NCBI GenBank assembly: GCA_022702545.1
Contig: JAHRBC010000001.1
Coordinates: forward strand, 1,736,001 to 1,800,000
DNA: 64,000 bases
Reading direction: 5' to 3'
Source of the DNA: Phycomyces nitens
Taxonomy: Eukaryota; Mucoromycota; Mucoromycetes; Mucorales; Phycomycetaceae
This document shows, one piece after another, positions 23,763-33,223 of this stretch; the stretch's first letter is position 1; every line of letters begins with the position of its first letter. The translations under genes were made by a program, and so were the position numbers. The notes under the pieces were generated by a model. It ran no database searches and was not told where the DNA came from. It was given only the letters and a program-made list of their open reading frames with translations.

Positions 23763-23911
23763 TTTTTTTTATTCACAATTAAAAAAGGTTGAAGACAAGA
23801 GAAATAAAGCGCTTTTTTTCCTTATTGTTTTTTTTTAATATAAAGTGGTATACGCATATTAGGATGCAAGTGGAATGACAGGAATAGAATAAATAACGCG
23901 GGAACTATAAG

Positions 23912-24779
23912 TTACTTTTGCCCGTTTCCTTTCTTAATCAACCACTGCAGTGTGGTATCGATATTGACCTGGTTCTTGGCAGAGATTGAGTAGCAGGATA
24001 CTTCTCTGTTGGTTATCAACTTGAGTTGTCTATTTGCCATTGGTTATTAAAAAAGCAACAAGTCTTTAACAATCTAATATACTCACAAGACATCAACCAG
24101 CTGCTCGGCAGTCAAGGCATCGGGAAGATCGTTCTTGTTGCCCAGGACCAATACCGGAATATTAGCCAACTGGGGCTTCTCCAACAGACTCTTGAGTTCG
24201 TTGTGTGCTATCTCGAGTTTATCGTGGTCGGCCGCATCAACCACAAAGCTGCCCACAAGCAAAAAAAGCCAAATAAAAGGGTCAATACATTATCTACAAT
24301 CCAGCCAGCCACACTCACACAATCGAATTGACTCCTCTACAGTATCTCTCCCACATGCTTCTGAACCGGGGTTGTCCTCCAATATCCCAGAGCTTCATCG
24401 TCACATTGCCCTTTGTTACTTTGCGCATGTTGAAACCCACGGTGGGAATGGAATCCTCGATAAATTGTCCCGACTAATGAAAAACAGGAAATTGCTTGAG
24501 AGGATGCACTGACATGCCGGTGTTTTCCTTGTTGTTTTTTTTTTCTTTTCTTTTCTGTTTGGATCTGTTGGTTGCTTGATTGACTTACTGCAATTACGTT
24601 TACTAGAGTAGTCTTTCCACTGTTTTGAAGGCCGACTAATGTCAGCTCCATTTCAGTCTGCCATCCAAAGAGAAGAACATAAAGATAAGTTTTAGGGCTT
24701 GTCTAGGGGAGCGTAATGATAAACCTTGAAAAAGAGACTACGGAGCCAGTCAAGAAGAGACTGGAGAATGCTGGCCATG
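23912..24779 (-). CDS. ARL8: ARF-like small GTPase Arl8
   Basis: This small GTPase of late endosome/lysosome (vacuole) membranes recruits tethering and motor effectors. Several short exons give about 186 aa. The N-terminal amphipathic helix [18 protein letters not shown] replaces a myristoylated Gly, as typical for Arl8. The nucleotide motifs are [11 protein letters not shown] (P-loop), [10 protein letters not shown] (switch I), [13 protein letters not shown] (switch II), NKNDLPDAL and SISAKN. The C-terminus is [10 protein letters not shown]. Exon joins fall after NVIA, near the switch regions and at DVLQL/KLI. All motifs fit Arl8 rather than Arl1 or Arf. It is divergent from SSS1, with 881 bp between starts. 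Confidence 0.93.
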
Positions 24780-25660
24780 TCCGTTTTTCTTTTAGTTTTG
24801 GTTTTGGTTTTGGTTGTTAGGGATGCAAAAAGAGAAAGAGATTTATAAAGAGGAAGAAACAATAAAAAATAAAATAAAGTGTGTATTTAGAAAAATAAGG
24901 GGCCGATTCGATTTGTTTGGCAATCGAAACAATATCGGACACACAAAAAGAATGGCAATATTTAAAGAAAGATATAATAACCATATTACACACACCAATT
25001 TGGGTCTACAATCACCCTTTTTTTCTACTGCTATTTGACCTGCTCTTGGTTTATCTTTCACAGGCCAGAATAATTGAACTTTAGAATGTAATACCAATCT
25101 TTGTACACGTCACATCATGCGATAAAATCCATTTCAACTGAGATCGCCGTCATCCATTTCTAGACGATCTCCTTTACAACATCGAATGTTTCAATTTGTA
25201 TTGATTTCTAACCCGTCCCTCTTGCGTCACTCGTCTATTGTAATAGTCCCAAGACAGATCAATCCAAATATGTGTATATTGTATTACAACAAATATATTT
25301 ATTTTAATATTTTAAATAAGTACTCTTGCCAAAATATCGTCTAATTCCAAACCCTCTTGTACATTATCAATAAGGGGGGAGGGCAGAAATCCCAACCCAT
25401 TATAAACAACCACGTAGAATTTGTAGGAAATTCAGACTGAATTTATTCTTTTGTATTTTGTATTTTTTTTTGAATTTGTACAATTTAGATGTATAGAAAT
25501 ACAAACCCAGAAACATGGATTGAGTGGTGTAGTGGGATCTGATTGGCCTCTTTATTGATAGACCAATCAAGAGCTCCCAGACCTACAAAATTATCTTTAT
25601 GTCTCCTAATCCAAAAGATTCGCCTTTTCTGCTTTTTCTTTTCTTTCTTTACACACAACC
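24780..25660. other. divergent intergenic region ARL8 / SSS1
   Basis: 881 bp between two outward-facing starts. It has a TTTTGG repeat at about 24794-24815 near ARL8 and a CT-rich tract at 25620-25650 just before SSS1. No coding signal is seen. Confidence 0.45.
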
Positions 25661-26017
25661 ATGAACTCTTCGGGAACAGACAACGTCAAGGACCAGATCA
25701 AGGACATCATCGAGGCTCCAAAGCAGTTTGCCAAGGACGGTATTCAATTTATCAACCGTTGCAAGAAGCCTGATCAGAAAGGTATATATATATATATATA
25801 TGAATGTACAGACGCGTATATTGATATACTTTTGGTATCTATAGAATTCTTAAAGATTACCCAGGCAGTTGGCATGGGTTTTGCTGCTCTTGGTGCTCTG
25901 GGCTACATTGTCAAGGTAAAGTGTTGGGATTTGAAGGATTCCTACAGACAGACATACTCATCATCCAAACAGCTCATTCACATTCCCATCAACAACATCC
26001 TCGTCGGTGCTGCATAA
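25661..26017 (+). CDS. SSS1: protein translocon subunit Sec61 gamma (Sss1)
   Basis: This small tail-anchored subunit clamps the Sec61 channel in the ER membrane. Three exons (25661-25781, 25845-25915, 25973-26017) give 78 aa. The amphipathic helix holds [20 protein letters not shown], the most conserved part of the family. The single TM segment is [29 protein letters not shown]. The second intron splits the TM helix at VK/LIHIP. The protein ends in GAA. It is convergent with the acyl carrier protein gene, with 332 bp between stops. Identification is secure. Confidence 0.95.
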   Translation: [118 protein letters not shown]

Positions 26018-26349
26018 AACGACGAGTCCTAAACATTGTCTTTATTGATCTCCTTTATCTCTGTTCATACCATCCTCAACTTTACTAATTCAAGCCTTAT
26101 TGCTTTCTGTCCTGTAAAGAAAATACTACTAATAATAATAATAATCATGATAATAATAATAAATCCAACAGTTGTATAAACCAGCTAGGTAAATGCATTT
26201 GAAGAGTTGAATAAGAGTGTATGTCCAGATATACATTTATATGCACATGTATATAGATGAGATGTTAAGTATAAGAGAGATGCGTTTTTTGTTTGCGTGT
26301 CTAGGATAAATGAAGTAGATTATGTATTGTTCTTTTTCTTTCTTTTTGC
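26018..26349. other. convergent 3' intergenic region
   Basis: This AT-rich segment of 332 bp contains the 3' ends of SSS1 and ACP1. An AATAAT repeat occurs at about 26128-26163. Nothing else is seen. Confidence 0.5.
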
Positions 26350-26775
26350 TTAATGAGCATCAGCACGGTGAGAAATGTACTCAATGGCCTGCTTGGCAGT
26401 CTTGATCTCATCAGCTTCTTTATCAGGAATCTCTACCGAGAATTCCTCCTCAATAGCCATAACAACCTCGACGGTATCCAAACTGTCCAAACCGAGATCC
26501 TTGACAAAGTGAGCATCGAGGCCAACCTACAGATTTTATATAGCAAATAATAATTGAGTATCCATGGACCCAACATATATATATATATTTCATTTGTTTA
26601 TTACCTTTGTTTGGTCAACCTTGTCAAAGCCCTGGAGAATGTTCAGGATGCGAGACTCGATATCAGAGTTGGAGAGACCGGCACCGGCAGAGTAGAAGCG
26701 GGAAGCGACACGGGGAGCAGTGTTGCAGAGAGAGGCAGCCTTGGCGACGTTGAAGAGAAGAGTGGGGCGGAACAT
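26350..26775 (-). CDS. ACP1: mitochondrial acyl carrier protein
   Basis: This acyl carrier protein serves mitochondrial fatty-acid synthesis (lipoate precursor) and is also a structural partner of LYR proteins in complex I and Fe-S assembly. Two exons (26605-26775, 26350-26526) give 115 aa. Residues 1-32 form a presequence rich in Arg, Ala and Ser ([16 protein letters not shown]...RVASRFYS). The phosphopantetheine attachment Ser lies in [20 protein letters not shown]. The C-terminus is [11 protein letters not shown]. The intron lies just before the conserved [12 protein letters not shown]. Identity is secure. Its LYR client SDHAF1-type protein is encoded 13 kb downstream, without implying linkage. 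Confidence 0.95.
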
Positions 26776-28047
26776 ATTTTTTTTTGGTTATTGCAAGTTA
26801 AAAAGGGAAACGGAGAGAAAAGGAGGTCCACCCTTTTGTGTTTATTAAGCCAGGGGCATACCGTATAAGCCACATCTTTGAATTGACTTTGTGTGACTAT
26901 TCATCCATTACTGACAATTCAAAATGGAGTAGTATTCAACAATACGTTTGCAGGCACCATTATCTACACAGGAAGCCTGTAAAGACAATCGCGCTTTAAC
27001 TCCATTATATATGATTGGAAGCCATCTCTGTCATGCCAGCCAATAGAAATCCCTACCCCACATCCTCAAAATGGACTCCCTTCCTTTTGAAAGGGCAGTC
27101 CCGCAACAAAGCAGTGAGAGATCAACCCTAAAGCCAGAATTAAAACCCAGACCAAAATCCAGTGCAGAATATAGAGAGACTCTAATTAGTCTTGATGTTC
27201 AAGATGGTTGTTGTTGTTATTAGCAAACAGCAATTGGATGCCGTGTATTCAATGTAATTTCCAATAGACTTGGCTGTGAATCAAAGTAACGATTCACTAG
27301 ATTGTCTTTAAATCTGTATAGTTTACTGACTAGAGCTTACAAGAAATGTATTCATGAGCATTGATGCTTTTATAGTTTAGAATAGAATTTAGGAGTATGC
27401 TTCTGACTCAAAACTACGAGTCTAGTATTATTGTTATTGTTATTAAAAATGGTTTCCTTGCCCTTGATTTGCAGGGCATTAATCAAACTGAATTGATCAA
27501 CTGTTTCCAGGCTAAAAGAGCTTTATTCTTTGCTTTGATTCAAAATCATGCTTTTTGGAAGCATTCCTCATGGTTTCAAGATTAGAAAACCTCACAATAA
27601 CCACTGTAGGTTTGGCATGCTTTCCAAGAGCAAACATAAAAGACTTTTTTTTGTATTCTTGGTTCAGGAATACCATTGGAAAATCATTAATAGTAAAAAA
27701 AGGGCATAGACAAGTATTTAATTTTCTTTGAACAAAAAAAAAGAAAAAAAAAGAAATTTTGCCAATTTTGAACGGCTTCTTTACAGGACATCTTTGATAA
27801 TTCAAAACAAAAAAAAGCGACTTGCTGCTAATATACATCTACATCCTTTGTACCTTGAAAAGTCATTATCTTAAAGGGCTGCTCATGTCCTTGGACAGTG
27901 CCTACAAGCCACCACCCATGTGACTTGCAGCCAATTCACCCAATCATTAGGACTGCAAAACTTTTCTAAAGACATACATCGTTGGTGATCGCAATAAGAA
28001 GGCGCTCAGGGCTGGCGGCTTGTTTTTTTCTTTCTCTTTCCATTGCC
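26776..28047. other. intergenic, no gene seen
   Basis: 1.27 kb lies between ACP1 and the ubiquitin-like/eS31 fusion. The open frames at 27397-27585 (plus) and 27512-27838 (minus) are AT-rich and overlap on opposite strands. They show no domain or splice logic. The last 100 bp before 28048 are T/C-rich, as in ribosomal-protein promoters. Confidence 0.5.
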
Positions 28048-28743
28048 ATGCAGCTTTTCGTCAAGTCTCTTGCGGGTAACACCCTCGCCCTCGATGTCAC
28101 CTCTTCCACCTCGGTCGAGAGTGTCAAGGCCATGATTGCCGCTCGTGAAGGTACGAATACCCCCTTGCTTGGTTGTCAAGAACACAACAAACACCAACAT
28201 TGAGAATATGAAAATATCGACAAAATACGCATTTCCAACATTATCATTACTATTTTATTTTTTATTTTTTATTTTTTTTGGAAAATCCTAAAATTTCCTT
28301 TTTCGACAATTTATTTAGGCATCGATGCTGGTTTCCAGTGCCTTTCCTTCGCCGGCAAGTCCCTCCAGGACTCCCAGGCCCTTGAGCTCTACGGTGTCCA
28401 GGACAACTCTACCCTCCACCTCAACTGCGAATTGTTGGGTGGTGCCAAGAAGAGAAAGAAGAAGACCTACACTACTCCCAAGAAGATCAAGCACAAGAGA
28501 AAGAAGGTCAAGATGGCCATCCTCAAGTTCTACAAGGTTGACCAGTCTGGCAAGATCACCCGTCTCCGTCGTGAGTGCCCCAGCGCCACCTGCGGTGCTG
28601 GTGTCTTCATGGCCTGGCACACTGACCGTCAGTACTGCGGCAAGTGCCACTTGACTTATGTCTTCCAAAAGGTATGATTATTTGAATGTTCAATGATGCA
28701 GTTTACTAAAGGGGGTGTTGGTGTTGTATAGGAGGAGGCATAA
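28048..28743 (+). CDS. RPS31: divergent ubiquitin-like domain fused to ribosomal protein eS31 (S27a)
   Basis: The fusion precursor is cleaved after Gly-Gly to release the 40S protein eS31. Three exons (28048-28150, 28319-28671, 28732-28743) give 155 aa. Residues 1-76 are a ubiquitin fold with many changes: Lys11, 29, 33 and 63 are replaced (Asn, Met, Arg, Asp), Ile44 is Ser, Arg42 is Cys, and the tail that is normally LRLRGG reads CELLGG. Lys6, Lys27 and Lys48 remain. Residues 77-155 are a normal eS31: basic [18 protein letters not shown], then the zinc ribbon CPSATCGAG...CGKC. Because the tail is eS31, this is not the FUBI/S30 gene. The ubiquitin part is likely a folding or assembly aid instead of a working modifier (inference). 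Confidence 0.92.
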
Positions 28744-29046
28744 ATCTGTGTGCGCGTAAAGCTTTCCCAGGTGTCTGACTCGATTGATTATAATGATAAT
28801 TATTATTATAATTAATTGGATATTTGCATAATAAACTCTATATATTTTGCATCAATCAATATTTTAGTGTTTCAATTCAATTTTTTTTCTTTTTCTTTTT
28901 TTTTTAAAAAAAAATTGGCTAGTCACATCATGGAGTATTCTGGAAAGTTATTATTGGGAACCCATTAAAATCAATCGTGAACTCCAAAAATCCTTTTTCT
29001 TTTTGCTTTACTGTCAATTAACCTCTTTTACGTGTTATAAATCATC
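28744..29046. other. short intergenic region eS31 / STI1
   Basis: 303 bp separates the fusion gene stop from the STI1-like start. AT-rich, with T runs near 28882 and 28896 and a T-rich patch before 29035. It contains no open frame that could supply the missing N-terminal TPR module of the downstream gene. Confidence 0.55.
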
Positions 29047-30361
29047 ATGTCTGATACTGTTAACCAAGCTTTGGCTGAAAAGGAACTTGGAAACCAAGCC
29101 TACAAGAAGCGTCAGTTTGACGAAGCATTGGGCCACTATGACAAGGCCTGGTCTTTGGATAACACCAATATCACCTTTCTCACAAACAAGGCTGGTAAGC
29201 TTTAATCATGTTGGGCTACAATAAACGTGGGCTCTTTTGTTGTTGTTGTTGTTTATTAAAGTATTGTTTAGCTGTGCTTTTCGAACAGGAAAAGTACCAA
29301 GAGTGCATCAAGGTGTGCCAGGAAGCCGTTGACCGTGGACGCGAGTTGAGAGCTGACTATAAATTGATTGCCAGGTAATAAGAGAGCGAGTGAGAGAAGA
29401 AGAAGAAAAATCAAAAAAAAAAAGAGATGATTAGATCTAATCCTCATTCCATCATCACCAATCTCTTTAAAACCAAAAGAGCTCTTCAGCGCATCGGTAA
29501 TGCTTATGCCAAGCAAGACAACTATGACGAAGCCATCAAATTCTATGGCAAGTCTCTTACTGAGCACCGCACACCCGACACTCTCCAGAGACTCCGTGAT
29601 ACTGAGAAGCTAAAGAAGGAAAAGGAAAAGGCTGCCTACTACAACCCCGAGTTGGCAGACAAGGCAAGAGAGGCTGGTAACGCTCTCTTTAAGCAGAGCA
29701 AGTGGCCCGAAGCCATTGAGCAGTACACAGAGTCTATCAAGCGCAATGAGAAGGATGCCAGACCTTACTCTAACCGTGCTGCCTGCTACCTCAAGTTGTT
29801 GGCTATCAATGAAGCTCAGAAGGATGCTGATAAATGCATTGAATTGGACCCCGAGTTTGGTAAGTCTGATAAATGTGTACAAGTGAAACGAATCAAAACT
29901 GATGCATGAATATAATTTACTAGTTCGTGGCTACATTCGCAAGGCTTCGGTTGAGTTTGCCAAGAAGGAGTATGATACTGCGATAGAAACCTTGAAGGAG
30001 GCACAGTTGCATGATAAGGATGGCAAATGTAGCCGTGAAATCCAGCAGCAGTTGGCCAAGGCATATCAGGCCATGAGCCCATCTTATGGAGCCAGTGGCG
30101 AGTCTCAGGAAGAGATCCTTAAGAGAGCATCACAGGATCCTGAAATCCAGGTAAATTAAGCATACAAAAAGGGTGTGCCAGCCGTTTGTTAACCATGAAT
30201 GATATTTGTGTCTGCAGCGTATCTTGTCCGACCCTATTATGCAGCAGATTCTCCAGCAAATGCAGCAGGACCCCAAGGCTGCCCAGGAGCATCTCAAGAA
30301 CCCCCAGGTCGCTGCCAACATCCGTAAATTGATGGCAGCAGGTGTTTTGCGTATGGGATAA
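29047..30361 (+). CDS. STI1: short Sti1/Hop Hsp70-Hsp90 co-chaperone lacking TPR1-DP1
   Basis: This cytosolic adaptor links Hsp70 and Hsp90. Five exons (29047-29194, 29272-29374, 29480-29859, 29924-30150, 30218-30361) give 333 aa instead of about 540-590. The protein starts directly with the TPR2A unit ([17 protein letters not shown]), followed by TPR2B ([31 protein letters not shown]) and the DP2 domain ([23 protein letters not shown]...LRMG). The usual N-terminal TPR1 and DP1 are absent, and nothing in the 303 bp upstream could encode them. The ATG at 29047 is the only start giving the first TPR helix. Nematode STI-1 has the same short layout, so it can be functional. Confidence 0.9.
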
Positions 30362-31093
30362 ATGCATAAATGTATTTAGCACTTTTTATATATATATATA
30401 CATATATTTGTTTATGAATATTTTCCTCAATGGTTTCAAAATGGCCACTAGTTAGTTATCATGTACATTGATCGTCAAAAGGACAGTGCAATCAAGTGAA
30501 TGAGGGGGGGGGAATTGTATGTAGGCCATAAATACTATTATATATATATATATAAAAATATATATAAATATATAAAAAGGTGTGTAGCCATAGAATTACA
30601 AATGGTGGCACTTTGGAACGATTAATTTTTGGTTGGACAGCTTGGCAATTGTGAGAATATCACATTTCATTCATTTGGCCTGTGAGACATTCATCAAGCA
30701 TATCATAATGTTCGGCAATCGAGACAAGGAGTACAAGTAAATAAACTGATGAAACTTGCCACCCCACTTGATGACCAGAACTGATCTGTGCCACGCCAAT
30801 AATGGTCCCGGCTCATAAATGAATTTCAAATGTAAGCATGAGCTGTACATATATATATATATACATATATACATTCCAGATCTTTTTGATGGCCAAAGCA
30901 TAGCTTAATATTGTCCCAATCTCATAATTTTTTTTTAAAAAGAATATAAAGTAACAAGAAGAAGAAGAAAAAAGGTATAAAGAATAGTAATAATAATAGT
31001 AATATAATAAAAGATTAAAAGAAACGAACAGAATAATAGTAATAGTAAAAGCTAAAATAAACAAGAGACTGAGATGCTAACATAGTATTTTTA
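30362..31093. other. convergent intergenic region with TA repeats
   Basis: This holds the 3' ends of STI1 and the polytopic membrane protein. TA-rich microsatellites occur at about 30389-30410, 30537-30580 and 30846-30872, and an AATAGT/AAGAAG-rich tract at about 30955-31045. No gene is seen. Confidence 0.5.
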
Positions 31094-33223
31094 GACCCGT
31101 CTTTCGGGAGACTGCCAGAGCCAATCTCGGACAGCATGGTCTCTCTCGCCATCTTGTACCTGGCCCTGGCTCTGGCCTTGGACCTGGCCCTGGGGTGGAG
31201 GTGGGGGTGGCAAAGGGGAAGAGTAGATGTCTCTCTCCCAAGTAGGACTGACGGGCGAACCCAAAGGACTGGTCATACCTCGACGCTGGATAGGATGTGC
31301 ACCCTGGGAACGATTGGTCTGAGGGGAGCTTGACCTGCTTGGATCCTCATAGGTGGTCCGCTCATCCAGTCCATATGCCTGCCTAAAGTCATCTACGGAT
31401 GGTTGACCGACAGTAGTACTGACACCCCCGACTGTACGCTGTGATCGATTGACAAGATCATGGAGGGGAATCTCGGTTGGGGTATAGGAACGGTTGGAAT
31501 ATTCTGCGGTAGAAAGGACCGGGGAAGTAGGTCCATTTCCCCCAGCCTTGACAGGATAACGCTTGACATTCGAAGGGTCAACCATGGCAAAACTGATCGA
31601 CTGGTCTGAATAAGGCACGTCAATCACCACACTGCGTCCCCCAGGAGGTGAAAGAGGTCTGGCAGAAGCACCAGGGGAACCAACAATGTTGTCATCTACT
31701 GCTGTCGATTGGGGATAATCGACAGCAACAGGTGCCATTGGACGCATATATCCTCCCTTGGCCTGAGGATTAAACTGCTGTGGGTCGAGCCCGTTATTCT
31801 TGTCGACATTATTATTGTTGGCCATGAATGTGCTGATGCGTCCACTGACACGACTGTTGGTGCCATTAAGTGCCTCTTCTTGCTTGGAATTCTCTGTAAA
31901 TCTGTATTCAGAGTCCTCGCCATTCTTTGAAGAGTTGTTGGTGTTGAACTGACGACGGGGATGGAAGATGGAGATGAAGAGTAGCCAGACAAAAATGGTA
32001 CAGATATTGGCATTGACAATCAAGGCATCTATACCAAACTTGCTTAGATTGATCACCTTGGCAGTCGTTAAGCCGTCAACACATATGATGACAAATGAAA
32101 GCCCATAGCTAAAGAGGCTGGTGGTAAGAAGGAAGTTCATGTCTCTAAAGTAGTTCAACTTGGATATCACAGTTGCATTATTGTTGGTTCTGGTAGCCAG
32201 ACCAATCATTCTAGAGAACCGGAAATGAGATCGGACACCCAGCAGAGCCGTGAGAATTACTAGAGGAAAATAATAATCGAATATTGCTTTAGCGGGGGTG
32301 TGGATCGATATGAAAGCCGTTACCTTCAAGTCCATAAGCCAGCTGAGGTACAATTTCACTGTAGAATTCATCTCCTCGGTACACCCATTGCAAAATAGGG
32401 AACAAGGCCATGCTGAGAAGAGCCCTGATGAGGTAAAAATCATTGGAGTAAAAATAAAATTGTAAATCAAATGAAGTAACACATGAATATCAACGATATT
32501 AATAACCACCTTACCATAGAATGTAAAACCTGAATTCAAAGGAGGTCATGAAGCTCTTCTTTGCAACAGCATTGGAGAGGTAGTTCCAGAAACATTGCAT
32601 CAAAAAGAATACGCCAGTGTGAAATGAGAATGTAACACACTCCACATAGTCCATGGCCTATGAAAATATTTTAGTGACACGGCACTAAAAAGGGAGAGTG
32701 GGACAATTCTATAGAGAACAAATAAGCGATTGGATTTGTCTTTACCGGAATCGAATCTCTGTGTGATTGCGTCCATTGACTGAATGGCTTGGATATAATG
32801 GAGCCATTAGGCATCGCAGAGAAGCCTTCCTTGTACTTGATCCACGTCGATAGCACGTCTATCAAGATATTAGACCCTGCCCAGATGAAAATACAAAGGT
32901 TCACTTACCCCAGATAGTTTGGGTAGTCATCATTAGAAGCAAAATTACGGTGAGGATACTTCGCAGCTCTCCAGAGAGAATCTTTGAGGGATAAAGACAC
33001 TTGAATTTATCATTTCCCCATATACTATAGAGAAGGTATGTTGTAATATACACACTCGCAGTAGCGCGCTCTAAAAAGAATGGTCCAAAAACAAGACGAT
33101 TAATTTCCAGGACAATATGCTGCTATTCAAATCTACCCAGATAAGAGAAGTCGCTATAGAAATATATGTGAGTTACTGGCACGATAATCTTGTTAAAGAA
33201 GATGTCTACCTGAGGTGAGTCAT
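31091..33223 (-). CDS. predicted polytopic (GPCR-like) membrane protein, long disordered tail
   Basis: I do not recognise a named family. Exons joined by phase on the minus strand begin near 33223 (MTHL/SDFSYL), but an earlier start is possible. About seven hydrophobic helices follow: ATASVYITTYLLYSIWG, SILTVILLLMMTTQTIWG, CVTFSFHTGVFFLMQCF, FYILWALLSMALFPILQW, EVILTALLGV, FLLTTSLFSYGLSFVIICV and ALIVNANICTIFVWLLFISIF. The last is followed by HPRR. The roughly 280-residue tail is Ser/Asn/Pro/Gln-rich, with a poly-Pro run and a GQVQGQ repeat, and ends in SPERRV. An open frame starting at 32539 reads through an intron and is not the true start. Seven helices plus a long cytosolic tail resemble a receptor layout; that function is inference. 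Confidence 0.65.

Noticed and set aside
28048..28300. FUBI-S30 (FAU) as the identity of the divergent ubiquitin fusion
   Set aside because: The C-terminal extension is eS31 with its zinc ribbon, not eS30.
31091..32539. 482-codon open frame as a complete gene
   Set aside because: Its first part reads through two introns; exons farther upstream carry the first TM helices.
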